Positions 12,585-23,100 of a stretch of DNA of 64,000 nucleotides are shown here, one piece after another. The notes under the pieces were generated by a model that had not been told where the DNA came from, searched no databases, and was given only the letters and a program-made list of their open reading frames with translations. Numbering within the stretch: the stretch's first letter is position 1; each line of letters starts with the position of its first letter. The DNA comes from Ulota crispa (taxonomy: Eukaryota; Streptophyta; Bryopsida; Orthotrichales; Orthotrichaceae). A program made the translations under genes and the position numbers. The stretch covers positions 23,576,727-23,640,726 of the forward strand of contig OY987245.1 in assembly GCA_963920765.1 (NCBI GenBank), written 5' to 3'.

Positions 12585-14390
12585 TCTTGAGTCCTAGGTT
12601 CCTAATTCATGTTGAAATGCCTACCTAACAATTATTTTTGGAAATTTTTGGCATCAAAAAAGTCTCATTTTATTGCAAGAGTTTGGTTTAATAAAACACA
12701 AACTCAACCACAAACCAAGTTTCAACAATATATTTGAATACATTACGCAAAGAAATTATTTAGTGAATGATTGAATATTTTACGCAATCACAAGTTTGGA
12801 TACTAGTTGTACCAACACAGGCAACAACTTAATTCAAAGTAAAATCTCAATGTAAACCACTTTATGCATACATGTACCCCTCCCTCCCTTGTTGGTTCTC
12901 CGCTAAAAGGACTCAATGTAAACCACTTTACACATGTACCCCTTTCTCCCGTGTTGATCAGTCACTATAAATTACACCACAACAATTTCTCTTTAGAATG
13001 AGCAACTTCACCAAAACCCTAAACTAGACGAATTCTTTTAAAAATATTTATAGATTCTCTTAAATGTTTCTTTTTCTATTTTTCCATTCCGACCAAACAA
13101 CTCAACCAAGTTGAAACATATAGAATTGAATTTGGACTTGTGACATGGTAATTGCAGCTAATATCATTCAAGAAAATCCTAATCCCAAAAATCATTACTT
13201 CTAAAAAAGCGTGAACTTCCTAAGTTCAACACAATATCAGGCTGTTCACATTAAGTGCATTACGTCCCATGTCCCATCTTTACAAGGGCTATCTCAATGC
13301 ACGATCCTAGTTTCATTGGGTTATTAAGAGCAAAAAGCAATATTAAATAAACCCGTATATGTTTTATGCATAAATATTGGTGGAACTTTGTGCTAAAACT
13401 TAGGCCTAGCAAAATGGTTGGCTCAACTCTTGATTGAAATTCCACCTTATTTTCAAAAAGTATAAGCAAAATGCAATGAACCCAAATACGAGATTTTAAT
13501 GTAATGGAAAGAGCTATGTTCCAGGTCTTAATTGCTTACATGGCAACATTTTTTTGAAAATTTTGGTGCTAAAGAAGGTGGGACTTCACTCACTGTTTGG
13601 GTTGACCAATTTGCTAGATCTGACTTTCAGCCCATATCCCACCAACATTTTTGCATAATATATTCATGAATTTCTTAGTACTCCTTGTCCTTAATAACCC
13701 AATAAAATTGGGATATGGTTTTGCAATGAGATTTAGAGAGATGGAACGTGGGGCATAGTGTAAATTGCACCTTAGGGTATTCTTCCATGTGAGGGGGGTG
13801 GGAGGTGGTTTTGTAAAAGCAAAATCAAGGTCTCACTAATGATTGGTAGAACAAAGAAAGAATCAACAAAAATTACAAATATGGGCACAAAAACAAAACA
13901 AAATATTACAAATAGGGGCACAATTTCAAAAAATAATTTGTAAATTCTTGTAAAATTTTGATTTGGACTTTGGTTGATTTAAATACATCACATAATGCTA
14001 GCTAACTTCCAAAAAACTTAGAGGTCTCTCCAAATTAGGCCTAAATAAGGAAATTTTAGTAAAGGGGTCTTGAATTGTGCTCCCATTTGTAATTATTTTG
14101 AAATTGTGCCCTTCTTTATAATTTTTATTTGTTTTTTTTCTCTTGTTTGAAAATTCGCAAAGAATCAAATTGAAACCCAAAAATTGACCAATACATTGGT
14201 CACTGAACATACTTGACGCTAAAGCCACTTCCACAAGCACCAATTGGGCAAACTCCTGTCGTTTATTGCTCATCCCAATCACCAGTGTAACATGGAGGAC
14301 ACCCGTAGGCTCTCTTGACTTTCAAAGGAATAAAACATCCATTTGATTGAAAAAAAAAAGAAACCAAATGATAAATCCACATCAAGTGGA
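12585..14390. other. Gene-free AT-rich spacer
   Basis: Only short open frames of biased composition occur, and I recognise no gene or complete repeat. A short duplication (CTCAATGTAAACCACTTTA) appears at about 12849 and 12913. Confidence 0.35.
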
Positions 14391-15344
14391 TTAATCCCTA
14401 AAGGACCAAGTGGCTATTCAACAGCTACTTGAAAACTTGGGTAGGGTCATGTGGAGTCAAATTTTATTCAATTTTCTCAAAATTGTTACACAAGGTGTAG
14501 ATAAGTATTCCCTAAGTGGAAATGTATTTTTTCCCCAATCGGATGCCCGGTTCAAAAGTTGTGTTGCCCAAAAGAAATTGGGCAGCTTGGGCAGTTTGGG
14601 CATCTTTGGAGAATCTTATGCTAAAAATCTCATCAACTTTTGAAATTTGGTAAGTATGTTACTAAAAAAACATGCTGTGCAATTGTCAAAAAAAAAAAGA
14701 AAAAAGAGCTCTCATATCACATTTTGAAGGGAGTCAAACTTTGTTAACTATGTTTGGGCAGTTTCAAGAAAAAAATTCCTCTAATTGCATGCCTTGTTAT
14801 CTTTCAATCTATAAATCCAAAGCTCTTGAATTTTTTTTTAATATGTTTCAAATGTTTGTCTCTAATTTTTCACTGTTCAAATTTCAAATAAAAGACTTCC
14901 ACATTGCACAAGAAATCATGAAAGAATGACTAATGTATTGCCAATTTGCTTAACCTTTTTGCATTGGCGGATGATTTAGAACAAGCTAGATTGTATTTTT
15001 GCATCTAAATTTGTTTGTGAGTGAACCTAACATCATATACTTGTCAATGGTCAAAAAGCTCAAATTTGTGTAGAACAAAAACTTTACTCCAAGAAGGGTC
15101 AAAGTTTGCTAACCTTTTTTTGCAAGAAAAAAGGTAGTTTTTCTCATTTCATACATTATAATCTTACAATCTACGTGGTCAAATGGGCTGAATTTTTTTG
15201 CACATATTATTGATCTGTTATGCACACTTTTCTACAATTAAATGAGAAAAAAGGTTTTCAATTTCAATTTTGGACAATGCACTAAAAGTTGACGGTTTTT
15301 GAGATTTTTTTCTCAAAAAACACCCTTGGTCCTTTAGGGACTAA
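14391..15344. mobile_element. TTAA-flanked element, first of three abutting
   Basis: The left end is TTAATCCCTAAAGGACCAAG. The right end is CTTGGTCCTTTAGGGA followed by CTAA, a one-base variant of TTAA. The inverted repeats match over at least 13 bases, and the element is about 950 bp. No transposase was recognised. Confidence 0.6.
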
Positions 15345-15490
15345 CCCTTAAACGTCCCGAACGCCTTATGTGGCCGTATGTCCATTGCATACTGATATGG
15401 CGAAACACTTTATTCAGCAATTCAATTGCGAGGGTATTTTCAAAAAATACGATCCTGTAGCTCAGCTCCTGAGGGCCGTTCAGGGGTTAA
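15341..15490. mobile_element. Short TTAA-flanked element, second of three
   Basis: It begins in the CTAA shared with the element before it (CTAACCCTTAAACGTCCCG) and ends GGGCCGTTCAGGGGTTAA, about 150 bp. A close relative lies at 58101-58243 with the same interior (ACGTCCCGAACGCC, then AAAAAATAC, then CTCAGCTCC). Confidence 0.65.
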
Positions 15491-16139
15491 CCCCTAAATG
15501 CCCAAAGCACCCAATTTGGGTGTTTGCAAAACTTTGAAGACAAATAAAATCTTATCAAATCACTATTTTTGGTATTTTCTTTTGAACACAAGTTTGTTTT
15601 GAAGTCTATTTTCAACATCAAAAATCTGATTTTGAAAATGAATGTTCATGATTTTTCTATTCAAGTTTTTGTACAAGGGTGTCCACTGCAATCTTGAATT
15701 TTCTAGTGTTGGAAGATCTTGAAAATGAGCCTCAAATACACTAGAGCTTGGAGAAAAATCTGCACTAGAAATCCATTTAAAAAAAATATAGGAGTAGATT
15801 TTGAAAACCGTAAATTGGTTGAGGTTAAACATGTAATGATCTTAAACCTCGTATTTTTTTGATGACCAACTTTTTAGATTTGACATGTGAAATAAGGATT
15901 AGAAAACTTCAAGTCACTTTTGCAGTTTTAACACCCTCATGTTCAAATGTAATAATCTTTCAAACTATAAGTGATATTGTTGTGTTTTATTTTTCCATGT
16001 AATCTCTAACATGTCAAGTTTAAATTTGTACTGTTACAGTTTAAAAAAACTTGATGAGATTTATGAAAAGATTGGTTAATTGTTCACTTTCCTGAAAATG
16101 CTAAAAGGTTTAGAAAGGCCTTGGGCATTTAGGGGTTAA
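15487..16139. mobile_element. 650-bp TTAA-flanked element, third of three
   Basis: It is bounded by TTAACCCCTAAATGCCCAAA and TTGGGCATTTAGGGGTTAA. The left TTAA is the same one that closes the preceding element. An inverted copy about 93% identical over a 267-bp sample lies at 58790-59440, and a much older relative lies at about 4700-5330. The 89-codon open frame inside (15563-15832 minus) is judged non-coding. Confidence 0.7.
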
Positions 16140-16641
16140 TATAGACGAAGCAAAAGAGTCTGTGGCTTGTGCGTTGAGAACCAAAAGTGGTCCCAAACAG
16201 TATGGACCTGAGTTGGTGCCCTTTGTCAATCCACCAATCAGAGAGGTGTTCCCAATGCAATTATTTCAATTTCTTTACAGTTGCAAAGCTGTTGTTGTCT
16301 ACGTCTCTGGTATGGGCCAACACTTTTGCCCTTTCGTACCCCAATAATATACAAAGCCCTTGAAATGATACATGTCGATGCCCCCATGCCACTCCAATCT
16401 TTGTAAATCATAAGATTCAAAGTAAAATGTCATTTTCAACTACAAGCCTTTTTCAACTGTCATATCTCTCATTCCACAAGGGGATGAGCATTCACTATCC
16501 TCGCCATTATTGTTGACCTTTTTTTCCGTTTCTCTCAAGTAGACATAATAAACAAACTTTTCATCAATTTTTGGGAGCCGACACAGTTGTTGCAAGAGAC
16601 ACTAAGTCCTCACGGAGTGGTTGACTGTGTGGCTCTATCAC
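16140..16641. other. Spacer without recognised gene
   Basis: A 61-codon open frame (16162-16347 plus) lies here, but I do not recognise it and see no splice-linked continuation. No repeat end was found. Confidence 0.3.
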
Positions 16642-16645
16642 AATG

Positions 16646-17813
16646 AACACCGTATTAGGTAAATTGGGAAAAACGGAGGTACCATTTTGTATTTCACTTT
16701 AAACCCAAAAAGTTACCTTAGACCAGATTTGAAGGTATCAAATTCAATTTGAGTCACTAAGATTTTTTCTCTCGCAAATTTCTCCTCTTAGGTGAGGACA
16801 CATGTATCAAAAAAAACGTTGGAGCTTGGTTTTAGCCCTTTAGAGACCACCGAACCATATTTTGGTTTGGGAGAGTAGTTTTTGGCCTATACAATAAAAT
16901 GGCTCAACAATTTGAAAAATGATCTTGAAGAACGCTTGTGATCACAAGAATTTTACATCCAACCCAAGAAACAACAATGGAATTGGATATGTGAGTTGAT
17001 ATGTAATGGTGTTTATACATCATGGCCTCAAAATACGTATCCATATTTGGTCAAAGATGGATCAAAGCAACAATACAATACATCAAACATCCAAGAAGAA
17101 TGCCACATTTTGATTGAGCAATCTCAAAAAAACTCAAAATGCTTAAGGAATACGCTTGTATTGTTTCTCTATATGGTAGTAGTACAATTGTAGTATTTGA
17201 GAATCCATTGAAATGATACTATCATTTTATTTATAAAAAAAGTCATCCTACATTTAAGGCCAATTCTTGATTGCTTTCACCAATCGGATTTTCCATAACA
17301 ATTATCAAATTTCATGTAGAATTGTTTTAGGGTAACAAAGAAAGTGGGATTTTGACCCTTTTTGTCCACTTAGCTACACCTTGTGATTGCTATTTTTGTC
17401 TATTTTGTGTGAAACTAGTCTTGTTGGAAAGGTGGGAAACCCTGTTTTCTAGAAATGTAAGGCTCTTCTCAAGCAAAACTTTCATGAAGCATTAACATTC
17501 AAAACCACACAAGTATGAAAAACTAGAGATTTTCCATATACGGCTCACTCAATTGTTATAATATTTCACCTCCAATAGTAGATCTAGCTGAAATTTTGAC
17601 ACATTACAACAAACAAGGTGTCTGCCACATTTGTACGGTTGGATTATTCAAATTGGGTCCATATTTGATTCAAATGCACATTTAATTTTATTGCCCCGGT
17701 TTCTAGTGGATTTTGGGAAAATGTGTGTGGTCTTTAAAGGGTTAAGGTGATCACCTAAAACCTTTAGAAGTCCTAAAATGTACTCTTTTTCCCAATTTAC
17801 CTAATATGGTGTT
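16646..17813. mobile_element. M1-family MITE carrying a nested insertion
   Basis: It starts AACACCGTATTAGGTAAATT and ends AATTTACCTAATATGGTGTT, with a possible 4-bp flank repeat AATG. Its central palindrome is interrupted by a separate TTAA element at 16836-17741. Without that insert it would be about 260 bp, the normal length of the family. Confidence 0.7.
16836..17741. mobile_element. TTAA element nested in an M1 MITE
   Basis: The ends are CCCTTTAGAGACC and GGTCTTTAAAGGG. The right flank is TTAA (17742-17745), and the left flank is TTAG (16832-16835). Uninterrupted M1 copies read GGTTTAAGGTGATC here, so they serve as the empty site and show that the target was a single TTAA. The open frame 16996-17193 inside is unrecognised. 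Confidence 0.65.
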
Positions 17814-17897
17814 AATGGTAATTCTAGGTTAGATTTCACACTTTGTTTCCCTGTAATGAGTTTTAGTTGGTGAACATTACCTTTGACTGACTCCCAA

Positions 17898-18234
17898 TAA
17901 GGTAAGAGGCTCGAACTCCATTAGGGCAATAATACCACTCACCTCCCCAAATGAACTCCTCCAATACATGCCCTATTCATAGCCTTTCAAAAATGTATAG
18001 TGGACATACATTTGAGGAGGTGCACCATTTTAGAGCCCTATGACCTTTCCACTTCAAAATTTCATAACTAATTCCACATTGCTCTGAAAATACAAAATAA
18101 CTTGAGTTAGATGCCAAGACCTCTTGTCTTTAAAGGAAAATTTACTGAAAAATCAATAAGTTCCACCTCCCCAAAATTCAGTTTCAACTCTTAGATGGTC
18201 GGTAGATGGTCGGTTTATGAAGCCTCTTACCTTA
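17898..18234. mobile_element. M3-family MITE, copy 2
   Basis: It has ends TAAGGTAAGAGGCTCGAACT and AGCCTCTTACCTTA, with TA flanks. A small internal tandem duplication (GGTAGATGGTC) lies near the right end. It is paired head-to-head with the inverted copy at 18411. Confidence 0.75.
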
Positions 18235-18410
18235 TTGATCTCCAACAATACAGACGAACAACTCCAAACAAGCCGTCATAAGTAATGAGTTTGATGGAGG
18301 TTGGTTCCACAGAAAACGCCAGTAGCTGCAGTAATAAATGTTGATAAAAATTAGGATAAAATTAGGACAAAATCGGAGCAGGCAGAACTGGACCGAAGGT
18401 AGTTGAAAAC

Positions 18411-18762
18411 TAAGGTAAGAGGCTCGTAAACCGACCATGTAAGAGTTGAAACTGAATTTTGGGGAGGTGGAGCTTCTTGATATATTTTTCAGCAAATTTT
18501 TCTTGAAAGACAAAAGGAATTGGCATCTAATTCAAGTTATTTTTTATTTTTCAGAGCAATGTAGAATTAGTTGTGAAATTTTGAAGTGAAAAGGTCATAG
18601 GGCTCTAAAATGGACCGCCCACTATACATTTATGAAAGGCTATGAATAAGGCATGCCCACTATACATTTATGAAAGGCTATGAATAAGACATGTACTTGT
18701 GGATTACATTTGGGGAGGTGAGCGATATTACTGCCCTAATGGAGTTTGAGCCTCTTATCTTA
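18411..18762. mobile_element. M3-family MITE, copy 3, inverted
   Basis: It has ends TAAGGTAAGAGGCTCGTAAA and GAGTTTGAGCCTCTTATCTTA, in opposite orientation to copy 2. An internal direct duplication (CCACTATACATTTATGAAAG, then GCTATGAATAAG) starts at about 18629. Confidence 0.75.
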
Positions 18763-20153
18763 GATGAAACTACGGGTTTTGACTCTCAGTCTTAACTTAT
18801 CGATCTCTCTTTCACTGACAAGAAAAATTTGCACTTAGAGAGACTGTCCAAAATATACTTACTACAGTATTACAGTCTGCTTCAGAGAAAGGAACTCAAA
18901 TGTACAATCAAGACCTAGTCCACCTGCCTAGGTCCACCTTCAATATAAAATTCTAAACATAAGGATAAGAAGTAAATGTCGTTCTCGATTTTTACCAGAA
19001 AGTCGATCTCGGTCAAACATTGAAATTGCATTGAAAGAGAAACATTCCTGAAGAAACCTTCAACGCAGATTTCGTGTACAATTGCGAAAATACCATAAGT
19101 TTAGTACATGTACTTAAGATTCTTCACATTTTTCCAAATCCACGTTACAACACAATTGAGCCTTAAATGCACAGAAGTTGAATCTCTTCAAAAGACGCAC
19201 AGATGCCTACAGCAAAAAGAGCTATATGCTAGGGACAACAGGTTGATGTCAGATGCAAAATCAGAATCAGGTGTAGATTACTGAAGAGATACAGATATTT
19301 ACATTGAATATGAAACTACCAATTATGAAGAGACTGTCGAACGGAGAACTTCTACATGCGTACATGGCATTACAGCACATTATATCATGAACCATCATAA
19401 ATTTTGAACAAACTTTGAGCAACCGCACCAGAAAAAGACTGTATTCCTAGACATCCTGTTTTCCATAAGGATGTTACCTTCGGCAAACTTTACAACTCCT
19501 CGAACTTTCACATTTTTACGCTCCTGCAACTCATCACAACATATAAAGCCTGGTTACTCTATCTGAATATCGAAATTGAAATCTCAAATGCATCAAACCT
19601 GTCAGCATTTTTTAAGAAACTCCATTGCAACTTAACATGTGCATGAAGCAAATACAGCAGTCGTACTCTCAGTGTGCACTTTTCGATGTACGGGATTCAA
19701 CATATGGCACCATGACTGGTGTAGGACCATGTACTCAGAGCGTACGTTCTCCAACAAGGGCTCAATAAAAGCTGGCTGTGAAAGTGCCCGTGTCCAATTA
19801 GCTCACGAGCTTGTTTACAAAGGATTGAAGTTCTCAGTTGATCACACAATCGTCTTCATGTTAGAATTAATATTACAGCACATTGGCGCATCATGATTAT
19901 CCCTAGTTGAGGTCGTTTGCAAAGACTACTCAATCTGCATATGCATAAAATGTAGACCAAATGAGAAACTGAAATCAGCAGAGCTTCTATAAGGTAGTTC
20001 TTCGAGAGTCGGCCATGATCACCTGGAGAAATTTTGAATGAAACCTAGATAACATTTTGCTGATGTAGCAACGAGGAACATACCTGTAGCCCTCAGGTTA
20101 TGCGGGCATTATTGACCAGAGACAAGTGATGCCTGTCAATTGTAAATTCCTTG
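18763..20153 (-). other. 3' flank of D2HGDH, probable 3' UTR region
   Basis: No transposon is visible. On the minus strand, 70 nt after the D2HGDH stop, there is a strong donor (CTACAG/GTATGTTCC, exon edge 20084). A plausible acceptor (GAGTTGCAG/GAG) lies near 19520, so a spliced 3' UTR is possible. The open frame 19639-19896 plus is unrecognised. Confidence 0.35.
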
Positions 20154-23100
20154 TCAGTAGACTTCCGCTGCCTCTGCAATAGCTGCTGCAGAATTCGAGG
20201 TTACTTTAGAAGCATTAGGAAGCACTTTATAAGGGTTGAGAATGCCTTTGGGATCTAAGAGAGTCTTGAACTTCCTCATGAGCGTTATCTGCAGAACGTG
20301 ATATTCAACACCAAATGCCTGTCAACATAAGTATGTCATATAGAGTACCAAGATGCAAAATGTAAATCAAATGGCTAAGAACCACTTGGCTTTCATCAAA
20401 ATTCAGCAATCTAACAAATTGGTGAAAGCCTCTAGGTGACGCCAGTGGCTGTTGACATTGCTTGTATAGCACCAGATCACAAATGCTATTAACACTGGTT
20501 AAAAGAGAAGCCTCACATGCAGTTCTTGCGAGGTTTCAAAATATGCAAAGCACAAGGGCTGTTAAAAAGTCACGACAAGAATAACATTATAAATTCAGAC
20601 TTGACCATATAACTTCCCAAAGCTTCAATATGTGCACAAAGATGGCCCAATTTTATTTAAAAAAAATATGCACATAGTATGTACAATGAACCTGTCCACA
20701 ATAATTGTAGTAGAGATCATTTTGAAGTTCACTTATAATTGAACAGTTAAAACTCAAGTACATTATTCATCTGTCTTAGAAAATGGGCCTCTTCTCTTTA
20801 TGCTTACAACAATATGCCCATTAATTGATTCAAAAGATGTAGCTTAAAATTAAAAGTTTAAGCTCTTAGATATGGGATAGTTTACTCCTCCTTGAAAATC
20901 AAACCATTCTCCAAATCCCATACGATTGGTCAAATATATTCCCAAAATACTCCGTATCAACATATACCTCTCAACTCACGTCAACCAGCTATATTAATTA
21001 CTAAATCCCTAACCTTTACAGGACAGGGTAAAAAAGCATTGAACGATCCACTGAAATTCTCTCTATCGGAATCCTGAAAACTTTGAAGTTTTCATAACTC
21101 TGCTTACTCTTGAACAAGTTGGATTAAACCAAGCAAGACTACTGACACATTAATCCAGGTTGTTGGGACCTTACGGCTTCAGCCGACTTGCTGTAATGAA
21201 GTGCATTGACCTTCATCACGCCGAGACCGTGCTCCGCACTCACACTGCCCTTGTGTTTAGCGATCCATTCAAACACGTACGGCTCAATTTTTTCCAGCAG
21301 CTGAATTGCCAAAAAACCCAGTTATTCAACAGCACGAATTATTGCTCGAGCAGCACCATCAATTAATATGCATTCAGGAATTTTCAGACAGCGAAGTAGA
21401 TCCACATGCAGAGCCATAAATGAATTGACGGAAAAGATAAGAGCACCTGATCATCATACTCTCGAGCAGAAATGTTCAAATGCAGGTTTCCATCCCCTAA
21501 GTGACCAAAAGCGACCACCACCGCAGCAGATCCTGCAAAGCAAGAAAACCTCTTACTAGTTTCCAAAAACAAAAAAAGAAAAGCAGAGTAGGAGACAAAT
21601 ATGATGCAGCCTAAAGATCGATAAGGAATTACTCTCACCAAGTCGGTTTCGTAGATCTTCCACTATTTTATAGAAATGATGTGGGGCTAGCGACAAGTCA
21701 TATTTGTAGACAGCACCAGCTTTTCCAAGAGCTTCTGCTATTCCCTGAATGTACTCGAAGTATGTGAAAAGATGTTAAAAACCATTTCCGGCAAAATCAA
21801 AGAAGGAAATCCGAAAAATAAGAGGATGTTTCTCTAAAAAGGATCAAATTTTCATGCAAGCCACATCTGCAGCTAAAAGCAGCGAAGCGCAAGTCATTGA
21901 CGTCCTAATCGAGCAGAAATTAACTGACCTCCCTTAATTGCCAAAAAGAGGCTGCCTGGCTGATGCCTTGCGCAACAACGCCATCCGCAACAAGGCCCTT
22001 CTCCATGGTGTTCTCCAGAAACGCATCCAGCTTCTCCCTAATATGGTCCACATGTTCATACGTAGCCACTTTGTATCTAAACAACAAATAAAAAAGGAAG
22101 GCATATATGCTACCTTCATTTCTATTTATTTTGCTTTTTCGGAAAAGAAGTCAGCTAAGTGGCAGATCCATTATCCTCGTTCATTTCCATTCTAAATTCT
22201 TCACGTGTTAGCAATATACATCCCTTCATAAGTTTAGCCATACATAACCCTCATGAGTTTAGCAATATATAACCATCACATTTAGCGTCTGAAAACTCAG
22301 TCTCCAAGCAATGGCACATGAGCTACAAAATCTTAGGCTATAGAATTACAAAAAGAATATTGCCCTACTTGTCATGAGATTCATTACTGCCTGTTGTCTC
22401 TATCAAAAGGTAGAAGTTTTTCCAGGATTGCGGCAAAGGATCCCTTGTTCCGGACAAATGGGTCAAAGCCTGCCACATCACCAACAATACAATCGAGATC
22501 AATAATTAACCCCTCGAGGACCACGCGTTTGAATTTTAGATAATGAACAGATCCAAATATGTTCCATGTATACAAAACTTGCATTTTCAGGCATTCAGAT
22601 GTTTTTAGATTATTTTGCCAGTTTGAACACTTCGCAGTACAGATTTGTATAAACCATTCTTTACAAATATCCTTAGCTCAAAGTGTGTAAGTATATTTCA
22701 CAATTCAAACAATGGCCTCGCAAAAGCTCTTTAACGAAAAGGCAAAATGATTTGAAAACACCATAATCAGAACTAAACATCCAAACTTAAAGGAGAAAAT
22801 TCTCTTCAAAATCACTATTATTCAATCCGCAATCAATTTTAGAAAAGGATATTCAACTGTTGATTTCAATCTCATTCATAAACATTAGTTAGTGTAACAG
22901 TAAATCTAATCACATGGATATGCTTTATGGATATTTGCTTGAAAGTCATTATAAAATCGCTCTTCAATGTTGCCCAATATAACACAACTTCACATTCTTA
23001 GAAATTTGGACTATCCTACAAATAAAAGCCCATGGATAAAAGCTCCTCAAAGCCACCTCTGTGGTAGCATTATCCACCACCCCATGGGGTGTTTCTGGTG

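Noticed and set aside
15440-15490. tRNA-like text GTAGCTCAGC followed by CCGTTCAGGGG
   Set aside because: The two boxes are only about 15 nt apart, too close for a polymerase III promoter, and no cloverleaf can form. The text is part of a TTAA element.
15563-15832. An 89-codon open frame in the 650-bp element, apparently conserved in the second copy (59095-59364)
   Set aside because: Of about 19 base differences between the copies, only about two are synonymous. That is what neutral non-coding DNA shows, so there is no evidence of a protein.
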